From NCBI RefSeq assembly GCF_001436215.1, contig NZ_AYYP01000060.1, positions 1,014 through 65,013 on the forward strand: a DNA stretch of 64,000 nucleotides. Reading direction: 5' to 3'. Positions 53,536 through 63,402 of the stretch are shown here, piece after piece. The notes under the pieces were generated by a model. It was not told where the DNA came from. It worked only from the letters and a program-made list of their open reading frames with translations, and made no database searches. Source of the stretch: Ligilactobacillus agilis DSM 20509 (lineage in GTDB: Bacteria; Bacillota; Bacilli; Lactobacillales; Lactobacillaceae). Positions within the stretch are counted from its first letter, which is position 1. Every line of letters begins with the position of its first letter. The translations under genes and the position numbers were made by a program.

Positions 53536-53660
53536 CTTGGAAAAGTAAAAAGCCCTTTATCTTAATTGAGAAAAAATGTTAGAATAAAATTGATATAGTT
53601 TGCGCTCTTGAGCGTATAAAGAATTATTTACTTTGCGTAAATTAGAATAGGAATTAGACA

Positions 53661-54599
53661 ATGGAACTTGAATTTTTAGGAACAGGGGCAGGATCGCCTG
53701 CTAAATTTCGTAATGTTACAGGCATTGCGCTAAAATTATTAGAAGAACGGAACTCAATTTGGTTATTTGACTGTGGTGAAGGAACCCAGCACCAAATCTT
53801 ACGGACTAACATCCGGCCTCGGAAGATTGATAAGATTTTCATAACCCACTTACATGGAGATCATGTTTTTGGGTTGCCAGGCTTTTTGAGTAGTCGGTCT
53901 TTTCAAGGTGGAGACCAAATGGGGCCATTGACAATCTATGGTCCGCGTGGCATTAAGGAATTTGTTAATTGTGCTTTGAAAATCTCACAATCTAAATTAT
54001 CTTATAAAATCAACTTTGTTGAACTTGACAAAGAAGGGGTATTATACGAAGACGATAGGTTTGTCGTTTCCTTTAAGTACCTGGAACATCGGATTACTAG
54101 CGTGGGTTACCGGATTGTAGAAAAGGATTACCCGGGTGAATTACTGGTTGCTAAGTTACAAGCAGCAAATATTCCGGCTGGCCCACTTTACGGTCAGTTG
54201 AAGGCTGGCCAGGTTGTCACCCTTGATGATGGACGAATCGTGGATGGGAAAGATTACCTTGGTCCTGATAAAAAAGGCCGCATTGTGACCATTTTAGGTG
54301 ATACCAGACAAACGGCAAGTATCAGTGAGTTAGCCCAGGATGCAGACGTATTAGTACATGAGAGTACTTTTGGCAAGGGTGAAGGAAAGTTAGCCCGCAG
54401 TTATTATCATTCAACCTCTTTGCAGGCAGCCAAGGTGGCCAAAAATGCAGGGGTAAAACAGTTGCTATTAACCCATATTTCTGCCCGGTATGTTGGCCCA
54501 CTTGTTAAGCAATTAGAACAAGAAGCAAAGAGCGTCTTTGCTAACAGTAGAGTTGTCAAGGATTTCGATGTGATTGAGGTACCGTTTCCCAAAAGTTAA
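53661..54599 (+). CDS. rnz: Ribonuclease Z
   Basis: A 312-residue metallo-beta-lactamase-fold tRNA 3' endonuclease that trims tRNA precursors lacking an encoded CCA. Several tRNAs in this window lack encoded CCA. HLHGDH near residue 63 is the zinc motif, GDT near residue 213 and HIS near residue 270 supply the other ligands. AGGAATTAGACA precedes the ATG. It heads an rnz-SDR-recJ-apt series. Confidence 0.96.
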   Translation: MELEFLGTGAGSPAKFRNVTGIALKLLEERNSIWLFDCGEGTQHQILRTNIRPRKIDKIFITHLHGDHVFGLPGFLSSRSFQGGDQMGPLTIYGPRGIKEFVNCALKISQSKLSYKINFVELDKEGVLYEDDRFVVSFKYLEHRITSVGYRIVEKDYPGELLVAKLQAANIPAGPLYGQLKAGQVVTLDDGRIVDGKDYLGPDKKGRIVTILGDTRQTASISELAQDADVLVHESTFGKGEGKLARSYYHSTSLQAAKVAKNAGVKQLLLTHISARYVGPLVKQLEQEAKSVFANSRVVKDFDVIEVPFPKS

Positions 54600-54616
54600 G
54601 TAAAGAAGGTGGAATT

Positions 54617-55426
54617 ATGGCTGGATATAAAGAGTTAAAAAATCTCCGCAATAGGGTAGTAGTAATTACTGGGGCTTCCGGGGGCTTAGGTGAACAGTTA
54701 GCCTATCAAGCAGCTAGCAAGGGCGCAATTGTGGTGGCCTGTGCCCGGAGACTAGATAAGTTGCAAGAGGTGGTAGCTAATTGTCGGCAGATTTCGGGGA
54801 GATTGGCATTTGCATATACCTTAGATGTTTCAGACCCAAATCAAATTGAGAGAGTTTTAGCAGAGGTTGAGACCAATGTTGGTCCGATTGATGTTTTGAT
54901 TAACAATGCTGGCTTTGGTTTAATGGAAAACTTACTGCAAATTGATGAACAGACGATTGAATCAATGTTTCGGATTAATGTTTTAGGTTTAATTTATTTG
55001 AGTAAATATACTGCGCTTAGGATGGCTAAGAGACACCGGGGGGCGATTATTAACATCGCATCCATGGCTGGCAAGATAGCAACTCCTAAATCAACTATTT
55101 ATTCAGCTACTAAATTTGCCGTCTTAGGTTTTTCCAATGCGCTTCGCCTGGAGTTAAAACCACTGGGAATTATGGTAACGACAGTTAACCCGGGGCCAAT
55201 TGCAACGGCATTTTTTGAGAAAGCCGATAAAACCGGTAACTATCTTAAGAGTATAGATAAAATTGTATTGCAACCGGAAATGGTGGCTAAGAAGGTTATT
55301 AGGACAATCGGTACCAATAAGCGTGAAGTGAATCTACCGTATAGTATGGAAATAGCTAGTCACCTATATAATGCCTTTCCTACTTTAGGTGACTATTTAG
55401 CTGGTGGAATTTTTAATAAGAAATAG
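54617..55426 (+). CDS. SDR family NAD(P)-dependent oxidoreductase (YqjQ-like)
   Basis: A 269-residue short-chain dehydrogenase. GASGGLGEQLA near residue 20, NNAGFG near residue 94 and YSATKFAV near residue 160 are the cofactor and catalytic motifs. Residue pattern and location beside rnz match Bacillus YqjQ. The substrate is unknown. GAAGGTGG precedes the ATG, 17 bases after rnz. Confidence 0.9.
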   Translation: MAGYKELKNLRNRVVVITGASGGLGEQLAYQAASKGAIVVACARRLDKLQEVVANCRQISGRLAFAYTLDVSDPNQIERVLAEVETNVGPIDVLINNAGFGLMENLLQIDEQTIESMFRINVLGLIYLSKYTALRMAKRHRGAIINIASMAGKIATPKSTIYSATKFAVLGFSNALRLELKPLGIMVTTVNPGPIATAFFEKADKTGNYLKSIDKIVLQPEMVAKKVIRTIGTNKREVNLPYSMEIASHLYNAFPTLGDYLAGGIFNKK

Positions 55427-55439
55427 GTTGGGTGATAGG

Positions 55440-57767
55440 TTGTTAACTTCCAAATATGAATGGCAAATAGAAGCAGAGCTTGATAAAAATGTGATAGCTA
55501 AGTTGGCCGCTGAAACAAAACTAGATGCAACTTTAGTTCAGATTTTATATCGTCGCGGCTATCAAACGGCTACCGCGATTGAAAATTTTATCCATCCTAG
55601 TGATTCTGAGCTAAATGATGCGTTTTTGCTTTATGATATTGATAAGGCAGTCGAACGAATCCAAACGGCGGCGTTTGCTGGAGAAAAGATAGTCGTTTAT
55701 GGAGATTACGATGTTGATGGAATAACCGCTACGGCTGTAATGTACTCTACTTTAGAACAATTAGGTGCAGATGTAAGTTACTATGTGCCTGATAGATTTA
55801 AGGATGGATACGGTCCTAATAAAGCTGCCTATCAGCGTTTAATAGAAGCGGGGGCCCAGCTCATTGTGACCGTTGATAATGGGGTCGCTGGTCATGAGGC
55901 GATTGATTATGCCAATAGCCAGGGCGTTGATGTGGTAGTAACTGATCACCATGAATTGCCACCAACTTTACCTGCAGCCTATGCGCTTGTCCACCCAAGG
56001 CACCCTAAAGGTAATTACCCGTTTGGTGGGTTAGCTGGAGTGGGAGTAGCTTTTAAGGTTGCAACTGCTCTGTTAGACGAGGTTCCTAGTGATATGCTTG
56101 ACTTGGTTGCGCTAGGAACAGTGGCTGATTTAGTTCCTTTGGTTAAGGAAAATCGCTTATTAGTTAGGTATGGCTTAGAAGTTTTAAGAACTAATCCACG
56201 TCTAGGTTTAAAGTCGCTTTATGAGTTGGCACAATTAAATCCAGAAGAGCTAACCGAACAAACAATAGCTTTTCAGTTGGCGCCCCGTTTGAATTCATTA
56301 GGACGGATTGCGCAGGCTAAATTAGGAGTGGAACTTCTGACAACTGAAGAGCTAACTGCCGCTAACCAACTGGCAGCTAGTTGCCAAGCTTATAACCAGC
56401 AACGCCAAGAGCTAGTGGAACAGATTACCGCGCAAGCACTGGCTAAGGTAGCAGCTAACGACACTAATGCCATAAACCTAGTTTATGAGCGCGGGTGGCA
56501 CGAAGGTGTGTTGGGAATCGTTGCGAGTCGGTTGGTAGAAGAGACGGGTAAACCAAGTTTAGTCTTAAGTGTTAATGAAGCTGGACTGGCTAAAGGTTCT
56601 GGCCGTTCAGTGGCTGGCTTCGATTTATTTGCGGCTTTAGACCACCAACGTGATTTGTTAGATAAATTTGGTGGGCATGAGATGGCCTGTGGTCTAACGA
56701 TAGCTGAAGCTAGTTTACCTAAATTGCAAGTTCAGTTAAATGCTGAGGCTAAGACTCAAGGATTGACGGCCCAAACCAAGCAGCCCTTGCATATTGATGC
56801 TGAACTAAAGTTGGAACAAATTACCCCGACATTTTACCAACAGTTGCAATCCCTGGCTCCGTTTGGAACTGAAAATGAGGAACCACTCTTTTTAATTACA
56901 GGTTATGATTCGCTTGCAGCTAAGGCGATTGGTAAGGAAAATAATCATTTGCGCTTAGAATTAAGCGGGAGTGGAGCAGGCCCAAGCATTAGCGGGGTGG
57001 CTTTTAGTTTGGGTAACCAAGCTGTAACTACAATCGTGGCGCATAGTGAGGCTTTGCGCTTCGTTGGTACGCTAAGCGAAAATAAGTGGCGCAACCAAGT
57101 CTCACTTCAAATCATGATTAAGGATTTAGAACTTGACCAAGACAAGAGTCAGGGGGTAATTATTGATCAAAGAACTAACAAGCTACGCAAGTCTTTATTT
57201 ACTAAGGTTGCTAGTTACATCTTCTTTGATGCTAAGTTAAAAGAAAAGGTGACGCCACTCTTACCTAGTGGGGCTAACGCGCTACTGGCTGCTGAAATTG
57301 ATGATGCCTACCAAGCCCAGGAGCTATATTTAGTAGATTGTCCGCAGTCGTTAACCCAGTTAGAAGCCTTGTTGCCTAGACTAGAGTTTGCTAAGCTTTA
57401 CTTGCTATTTTATCAACAAGATAATGCTTATCTACTAGGACTACCAACGCGAGAGCAGTTTGCCCTTGTTTACCGCTTTAGTGCTAGTCATAAAAACGTA
57501 GCAATTTATCAACGGTTAGATGAGTTAGCCAACTACCTAAAAATTCGCAGGGAGCTGTTGATTTTCATCTTACAGGTGTTTTTTGAATTAGGATTTGTTA
57601 AAATAGAAAATGGATTGATGAATTACGTGCCGAATGTTAAAGCACAAGCGTTAGAAAATGCTGAGTGTTACCAAGCACGCAAGTTGAGAATGCAGGCGGA
57701 ATCGACCCTGCTTTTCAGTAATTCTACGAGTTTAACGCAATATTTGACTAAATTTTTGAAGCATTAA
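55440..57767 (+). CDS. recJ: Single-stranded-DNA-specific exonuclease RecJ
   Basis: A protein of about 775 residues, the long Gram-positive form. The DHH phosphoesterase motifs YGDYDVDGITA near residue 85 and VTDHHELP near residue 166 bind the metal. A DHHA1 part with GGHEMACGL near residue 412 and a C-terminal extension follow. GGTGA supports a TTG start at 55440, 13 bases after the SDR gene; the longer open frame would overlap that gene. The enzyme digests DNA 5'-3' in repair and recombination. Confidence 0.94.
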   Translation: MLTSKYEWQIEAELDKNVIAKLAAETKLDATLVQILYRRGYQTATAIENFIHPSDSELNDAFLLYDIDKAVERIQTAAFAGEKIVVYGDYDVDGITATAVMYSTLEQLGADVSYYVPDRFKDGYGPNKAAYQRLIEAGAQLIVTVDNGVAGHEAIDYANSQGVDVVVTDHHELPPTLPAAYALVHPRHPKGNYPFGGLAGVGVAFKVATALLDEVPSDMLDLVALGTVADLVPLVKENRLLVRYGLEVLRTNPRLGLKSLYELAQLNPEELTEQTIAFQLAPRLNSLGRIAQAKLGVELLTTEELTAANQLAASCQAYNQQRQELVEQITAQALAKVAANDTNAINLVYERGWHEGVLGIVASRLVEETGKPSLVLSVNEAGLAKGSGRSVAGFDLFAALDHQRDLLDKFGGHEMACGLTIAEASLPKLQVQLNAEAKTQGLTAQTKQPLHIDAELKLEQITPTFYQQLQSLAPFGTENEEPLFLITGYDSLAAKAIGKENNHLRLELSGSGAGPSISGVAFSLGNQAVTTIVAHSEALRFVGTLSENKWRNQVSLQIMIKDLELDQDKSQGVIIDQRTNKLRKSLFTKVASYIFFDAKLKEKVTPLLPSGANALLAAEIDDAYQAQELYLVDCPQSLTQLEALLPRLEFAKLYLLFYQQDNAYLLGLPTREQFALVYRFSASHKNVAIYQRLDELANYLKIRRELLIFILQVFFELGFVKIENGLMNYVPNVKAQALENAECYQARKLRMQAESTLLFSNSTSLTQYLTKFLKH

Positions 57768-57796
57768 GCTTGGATATTTAAAGGAGAAAAAAGTTA

Positions 57797-58315
57797 ATGG
57801 CAGTAGACTTAAATAATTATGTTGCAAGTATTCCAGATTACCCTGAAAAGGGCATTATTTTTCGGGATTTATCTCCATTAATGGCAGATGGTGAAGCTTA
57901 TCGCCAAGCAACTGATCGCATTGTTCAATTTGCAAAGGATAAAAATGTTGACATGATTGTTGGGCCGGAAGCACGAGGCTTTATTGTTGGTTGTCCGGTT
58001 GCTTATGAGCTCGGGGTAGGTTTTGCCCCTGCGCGTAAGAAGGGAAAACTTCCTCGGGAAACGGTTAAAGCCGAATATACTTTAGAATACGGAACTTCTG
58101 CTTTATATTTGCACAAAGATGCTGTTAAACCTGGTCAAAGGGTATTAATTACAGATGATCTATTGGCAACTGGGGGAACAATTGGAGCAACGATTGATTT
58201 AGTTGAACAATTAGGCGGGACAGTCGTTGGGTGTGCATTCTTGATTGAATTAAAGCAACTAAATGGCCGCGATAGGTTGAAGGGTTATGACGTGTTAACC
58301 TTGATGGAATATTAA
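57797..58315 (+). CDS. apt: Adenine phosphoribosyltransferase
   Basis: A 172-residue purine salvage enzyme that makes AMP from adenine and [18 protein letters not shown] near residue 117 is the PRPP-binding motif, and GPEARGFI near residue 55 is also characteristic. AAGGAGAAAA precedes the ATG. It lies 29 bases after recJ and is closed by a terminator. Confidence 0.97.
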   Translation: MAVDLNNYVASIPDYPEKGIIFRDLSPLMADGEAYRQATDRIVQFAKDKNVDMIVGPEARGFIVGCPVAYELGVGFAPARKKGKLPRETVKAEYTLEYGTSALYLHKDAVKPGQRVLITDDLLATGGTIGATIDLVEQLGGTVVGCAFLIELKQLNGRDRLKGYDVLTLMEY

Positions 58316-58316
58316 T

Positions 58317-58364
58317 AAAGAAGCTCTCCTCAAGCTAGTTCTACTAGCGAGGAGAGCTTCTTTA
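58317..58364. terminator. Bidirectional terminator between apt and the YfhO gene
   Basis: The 15-base stem AAAGAAGCTCTCCTC with its complement lies between convergent genes; the YfhO stop codon is inside its edge. Confidence 0.94.
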
Positions 58365-61001
58365 GTTTTGTTTGAGGAACCTTTTTAGTAAGGTAGGGAT
58401 AAATATTAGAATTAGACTTAAGATACTTAATGCTAGCCCGAGGTTAAAGTAAGGGGGCCAGTAACTTAAGCTAACGGTATGTTTACCTTTAGGAAGATTG
58501 AGGGCAAGGAAGATGCCTTGCACCTTAAAAGTTTTAACAGCTTTTCCATCTACTTTTGCTTGCCAACCTTGGCTGTAAGGAATAGTAGTGGTGAAGAGTT
58601 GATTTTTGTTAGGCACGGTGATAGTTCCGCTTAACTTCCTGTTGTTAAATTGTTTCAGCTGCCAGGAATGGGCTTGAACCTGCTTTAATTTAGAGATAAC
58701 CAATGGATTGTTTAGCTCGTAAAGAACAAAGTTGTTTAGGCTTAGGGTTTGCTTTTTAAAGCGAGCAGTAATAACAATCTCTTGACCCTTAGCGTGGTTG
58801 GCAATATTGACAATCGTAGTGTGGCGGAAGGTGCTGTAATAGCTAAGGGGCCGATTACCGATGAACAATGAAACGTTGTCACTGTTGAGACCAGTTCCTA
58901 AAGTTAGGTAATATGAATTATTAGTTTGAGGTACAAACTTAAAAATAACCTGGGCATCCGCATTGGCTTTTTTTCGCTTTAAAGTTGCCCCGGTTAGGTT
59001 GATGGTTTGGCTAGTATTTTGGAAGACAACTTCATTAAAGTTTTTAGCGGTGAAGTACTTAGTAGTAGGCCAAGTGTTAGTAACAGCATTAAGCCAGTTT
59101 GTTTGGTAGGTAACCGGATCATCATACAGACTAGGTAGGCTTTTAAGACTAGGACCGGCTAAATAGCCAATCCCACTAGCATAAGGATTTTGATAAATCC
59201 GACTATAAACATTGTCTTTTACCAACCGATAGAGATTTAAGTCCTGCTTTTCTGTTAGGGCAGCCAAGTTCAAATCGGCACTTTTATGCTCAAGTTCGGA
59301 ACTGTCCTTTTGATTGAAGAAGTACTTCATATCCAAGAGACTATCTGAAATTAAGGTTCCATTTGAGTAACTGACGTAGTTATCACCATCAGGATTACCA
59401 ATTTGGCCATAAAAGTCAGGAATCGCTTTTTCCAGAGCAGAACTAAAGTAACTACCGCTGTTGAAGTTAAGGGCTAGACCATCATTTCGAGTCCGACTAT
59501 AAGTCTGACCCGTGCGGTAAAAACTGTTGTCAAGTTTATGCACGGATTGGGCGTCTTGGGTCAGGGCTTGGCTAGGGTTACTATACTCTTTAGCGGTAAG
59601 GTAACTGATATTATTTAAGGAAAAACAAACGTTAGCAACTAATTCTCCTAAAACAAGGAGGTATAAACAAAGGTTGCGTAAGTTTTTCGTTTTAGTCGGT
59701 TTAATAGACAACAAGAGTAGGGTTGCCACTGCAAATAGGGCGGAAAAAATTAAGACAGTTCGATTAAGGTAAGAGACCTTTTTCATAACGGTATAACTGT
59801 AACCTAAAATGCCAGCCTCTATGAAAAAGCAGCCCCAAATTTGCCACCACTTTGGACTGGATGTTGGACTATTAAAGGCTTGAGCTGCTAAAAATACCAT
59901 CCAAAACGATAGTAAAAAGGAGAAGCGGTAGGGGTACCAAACTGGAAATTGAAAACCATGCCACATTAAATCTAGTGGTTCAAAGCACATAGAAACAAGT
60001 AAAAAGCCAGTGAGAGCCAGGGCGGCTAGACGACTGCTAAGTTTAAACCGGCGGTTAAAGAAAAAGAGCAAAAAAGCAAATAAGACCAAACTACCTACGA
60101 AAATATTAGGATAACCAGATGGCATTTGCTTAAAGTCAAAGGCACCCAAGACTAACTTGGTTAACATTTTTGGTGGGAAATACTCCCATTTAAAATGAAT
60201 CGTTTGAGTCGTATATTGGCCCTTACTTGCCTTTAACGAAATAAAAGTTGGGATGAGCAAGAAGGCGGCCAGGCCGGCGGCTAAGAGTGAGCGGTGCACA
60301 AACAGTCCAACTTGTTTGCCAAGTTTTTTAACGTCGGTAAATGAAGTAAGTGCATACCAAGCAAAAAAGAGGATTAAAAACAAGCAGACCATGTAAGCCA
60401 TGTAATAGTTAATAAATAATAAGGCGGCTAACCAAAAAGTGTAAGCATAACCCCGGTTGGTGTCCATTAAATCTAAGAGTCCTAATATGATTAAGGGTAA
60501 GAAGACAAGGACGTCGAGCCATAGGAGGTTGAGTTGGTTAGCGACTGCCCAGCCCATAAAAGCATAAGCGGTGGAAAAAGTTGGTACTAAAATTCCGGTT
60601 TGAATCTTTCTTTTGAGTAACAAGCGGCCAAAGCAATAACCGGCACAGGCGTACTTGCACAGTGTGATAACGATAATCCCGGCCATGATACTTTTGCCAG
60701 GAAAAAGTAAGATTAGCAGGTTGAACGGACTGCAAAGGTAGTAAGCCCATTCGCCTAGCATCTCGCCGCCGATGGCTTTAGAGAAGCTATAAAAGAAATT
60801 GCTAGGGTCAGTTAGGAGGGTCCTCCTAAAGAATTGAAAGAAATCAACGTATTGCTGGCCCATATCGACTGTTAAAATGCTACTAGTTCCGAAAGGATAC
60901 ATCTTACGGAAGATGAAGTAGCCTAACATTAATAAAAGCGGTCCCCAAAAACTAAGTAAGAGGGGGTAGTGTTCCTTGAAATAAGAACGAACCTTTTGCA
61001 T
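58362..61001 (-). CDS. YfhO family membrane protein
   Basis: An 879-residue protein with about twelve helices in the first 450 residues, an extracellular domain and a last helix near residue 860. The start resembles GT-C glycosyltransferases: a periplasmic DMGQQYVDFF loop follows the first helix. YfhO-type proteins transfer sugars from undecaprenyl-phosphate to lipoteichoic acid in Bacillus and Listeria. No csbB-like partner is in the window. TTGAGGTG selects the ATG at 61001. Divergent from a penicillin-binding protein. Confidence 0.88.
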   Translation of the reverse strand: MQKVRSYFKEHYPLLLSFWGPLLLMLGYFIFRKMYPFGTSSILTVDMGQQYVDFFQFFRRTLLTDPSNFFYSFSKAIGGEMLGEWAYYLCSPFNLLILLFPGKSIMAGIIVITLCKYACAGYCFGRLLLKRKIQTGILVPTFSTAYAFMGWAVANQLNLLWLDVLVFLPLIILGLLDLMDTNRGYAYTFWLAALLFINYYMAYMVCLFLILFFAWYALTSFTDVKKLGKQVGLFVHRSLLAAGLAAFLLIPTFISLKASKGQYTTQTIHFKWEYFPPKMLTKLVLGAFDFKQMPSGYPNIFVGSLVLFAFLLFFFNRRFKLSSRLAALALTGFLLVSMCFEPLDLMWHGFQFPVWYPYRFSFLLSFWMVFLAAQAFNSPTSSPKWWQIWGCFFIEAGILGYSYTVMKKVSYLNRTVLIFSALFAVATLLLLSIKPTKTKNLRNLCLYLLVLGELVANVCFSLNNISYLTAKEYSNPSQALTQDAQSVHKLDNSFYRTGQTYSRTRNDGLALNFNSGSYFSSALEKAIPDFYGQIGNPDGDNYVSYSNGTLISDSLLDMKYFFNQKDSSELEHKSADLNLAALTEKQDLNLYRLVKDNVYSRIYQNPYASGIGYLAGPSLKSLPSLYDDPVTYQTNWLNAVTNTWPTTKYFTAKNFNEVVFQNTSQTINLTGATLKRKKANADAQVIFKFVPQTNNSYYLTLGTGLNSDNVSLFIGNRPLSYYSTFRHTTIVNIANHAKGQEIVITARFKKQTLSLNNFVLYELNNPLVISKLKQVQAHSWQLKQFNNRKLSGTITVPNKNQLFTTTIPYSQGWQAKVDGKAVKTFKVQGIFLALNLPKGKHTVSLSYWPPYFNLGLALSILSLILIFIPTLLKRFLKQN

Positions 61002-61226
61002 AATCAACACCTCAAAATAATAAGTCCTTAGTTACTAACTATAGCATATGTGTTAGCTAGTTTACATAGATTGAAATAGCAGGAAGGGCTAAATTAATTT
61101 AAATATAAGCTTTTTTAGAATAATCTTTACCCCCGTACAAGCCATTTTTGTGGTACGATAATTGTTAGTTAAAATCGAATTGAGAGAAGCATGACAGTCT
61201 CTTAGCAAAGGATAGGAGCAATTATT

Positions 61227-63314
61227 TTGGAATTTTTTAGAAAGGTTAGAAAAACCAATAATAAACGCAAGCAAAAAAAGTCGGTAATTCCGTTTAGGTT
61301 AAACTTCCTATTTTTAATTGTGTTTCTTTTATTTGCGGCTTTAATTGGCCGGTTAGCTTATTTGCAAATTTTACATGGAACAATGTTTGAATCCGAGGTA
61401 TCGAGCAGTGAAACGGAAACTGAGACTCAAAATGTTCAGCGAGGGCAAATTTATGATTCAACCGGTAAAGTTTTAGTAAGTAATAAGTCTGCGCGCGCAA
61501 TCACCTACACCAAGCCACTAAATGTTACTAATAAAGAAATGTATGCAGTCGCTAAGGATTTAGCCGCTTTTATTAGCGTCCCAACTAAAAATTTAACGGC
61601 AACCAATAAGGCTGATTTTTATCTAGCCCAACATGAAAAAAGTGTCAATAAACATATTCCTGGGGCGGCTAAGATGACACCGTCAGCACTATATAAGGCC
61701 CAGTTGGATTACGTTAAGAAAAACAAGTTGTATGGTAGTTTAAGTCCAACCCAAAAGGAAATTGCCCTTTTATATAGTAAGATGAGTGGGGCTTATGCCT
61801 TGTCAACTGTTTATTTAAAAACAGAGGGTGTTACTGACAAAGAAATGGCTAAAGTTGGCGAACATCTGTCGGAAATGGCCGGAGTCAAAATCGGTACTAG
61901 CTGGCGCCGGGATTATCCTAATGGGACTTCCGTTAAAAGTATTATCGGGACGGTAACTAATGAAAAAACCGGTTTACCGGATGATTCAATCAACCAGTTA
62001 CTAGCCAAGGGTTATTCACGAAATGATAGTGTCGGCTCTAGTTACCTTGAATCTCGCTATGAAGACATTTTAAAGGGAACGAGAAAGACAATTGACGTGG
62101 AAACCCAAAATGGAAAGATTTTGAAGGAAACTACCAAATATGGTGGTAAAAAGGGCGATAACGTTGTTTTAACCATTAACGAGAAGTTTCAAAATGAGGT
62201 ACAAAAGTTTCTAGAGGATGGCTTCAATGGGATTAAGGGCAGCAATCCGTATGCACCTGGTGCCTATGTAGTTGTTATTAATCCTAATACAGGTGGAATT
62301 TATGCCCTAGCGGGAGTTAGTCGTAACTTATCTACCGGGAAGGTAACCTCCAATGCCTTGGGGACGATTAACCAAAGCTTTGTTATGGGGTCCGTTGTCA
62401 AGGGGGCCCAAGTAATGGGCGGGTTGACTTCAGGAGTAATTACCCCTACTAATAATAGTCTCTACGATGAACCAATTAAGTTAAAGGGGACTGCGCCTAA
62501 AACATCTTGGTTTAATAAAACGGGTGGTTCCGGGATGTCGCTAACCGCTACTCAAGCCTTAGAAGTTTCGTCTAACTCGTATATGATGAAACTGACAATG
62601 ATGGAAGCTGGCTATAAGTATGTACCAGGTGGGGCTTTGTCAATGCCCTCGTCAATTTTTGATAAGCTCCGGCAAAACTTTAATCAGTTTGGTCTTGGGG
62701 TTAAAACGGGAATCGATATCCCAGGTGAAGGATTAGGGTATGCAGGTGCTTCTAACCAGGCCAATATAGGTAAGGCGTTAGACTTGTCCTTTGGGAACTA
62801 CGATTCTTATACGACCATTCAATTAGCTCAGTATGTTTCGATGATAGCCAACGGTGGCTACCGCTTACAACCCCACGTCTTAGAGGCGATTCGTGAGAGT
62901 AACGCGGACGGGTCATTAGGGCGGACGGTTTACCAGGCCCAGCCTAACGTGTTGAATGTTTATTCCGCCTCTGGGGCAGAGTGGAACGTTGTTCAAAATG
63001 GTTTCTACCAAGTGGTACACGGATCAATGTCACTTAGAACAGGGAGTGCCTACGCTGGTTTGAAACCTGAAGTTTCCGCTAAGTCTGGGACGGCCCAAAC
63101 TTTCCACGGAACAGCAGAAACCATTACTAATAGCTTGATTATGTATGGTCCATCTAAAGATGCTAAAGTAGCGATGGCAGTTGTTTTCCCAGGAATGGGG
63201 ACTTCAAGTAGCAGTTCGGTTGTTGCGTCTGTTGCTAAGCAAACCTACGAAGCATTTTGGAAGGATGTAATTACAACGGAAGGTTTTACGGACAGTAGTA
63301 ATGAAGGTAACTAG
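61227..63314 (+). CDS. Class B penicillin-binding protein (transpeptidase)
   Basis: A 695-residue monofunctional transpeptidase. After a basic tail, one membrane anchor (about residues 25-47) is followed by a dimerisation domain (RGQIYDSTGKVL near residue 72) and the catalytic domain with SVVK near residue 388 (active Ser), SSN near residue 450 and KSGT near residue 615. It crosslinks peptidoglycan at the septum or side wall; the family resembles PBP2b. AGGATAGGAG precedes the TTG start. No divisome genes flank it. Confidence 0.93.
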   Translation: MEFFRKVRKTNNKRKQKKSVIPFRLNFLFLIVFLLFAALIGRLAYLQILHGTMFESEVSSSETETETQNVQRGQIYDSTGKVLVSNKSARAITYTKPLNVTNKEMYAVAKDLAAFISVPTKNLTATNKADFYLAQHEKSVNKHIPGAAKMTPSALYKAQLDYVKKNKLYGSLSPTQKEIALLYSKMSGAYALSTVYLKTEGVTDKEMAKVGEHLSEMAGVKIGTSWRRDYPNGTSVKSIIGTVTNEKTGLPDDSINQLLAKGYSRNDSVGSSYLESRYEDILKGTRKTIDVETQNGKILKETTKYGGKKGDNVVLTINEKFQNEVQKFLEDGFNGIKGSNPYAPGAYVVVINPNTGGIYALAGVSRNLSTGKVTSNALGTINQSFVMGSVVKGAQVMGGLTSGVITPTNNSLYDEPIKLKGTAPKTSWFNKTGGSGMSLTATQALEVSSNSYMMKLTMMEAGYKYVPGGALSMPSSIFDKLRQNFNQFGLGVKTGIDIPGEGLGYAGASNQANIGKALDLSFGNYDSYTTIQLAQYVSMIANGGYRLQPHVLEAIRESNADGSLGRTVYQAQPNVLNVYSASGAEWNVVQNGFYQVVHGSMSLRTGSAYAGLKPEVSAKSGTAQTFHGTAETITNSLIMYGPSKDAKVAMAVVFPGMGTSSSSSVVASVAKQTYEAFWKDVITTEGFTDSSNEGN

Positions 63315-63360
63315 AAAATCTAATGGTAGTTACTAATAAAGCAAAATAAGTATAAAAAAT

Positions 63361-63393
63361 GCACGGCTCATTGATTTGGAGCCGTGCGTTTTT
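63361..63393. terminator. Terminator between the PBP and dehydrogenase genes
   Basis: The stem GCACGGCTC/GAGCCGTGC has a 9-base loop; T and A tracts flank it between convergent genes. Confidence 0.9.
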
Positions 63394-63402
63394 AGCTAAA
63401 AA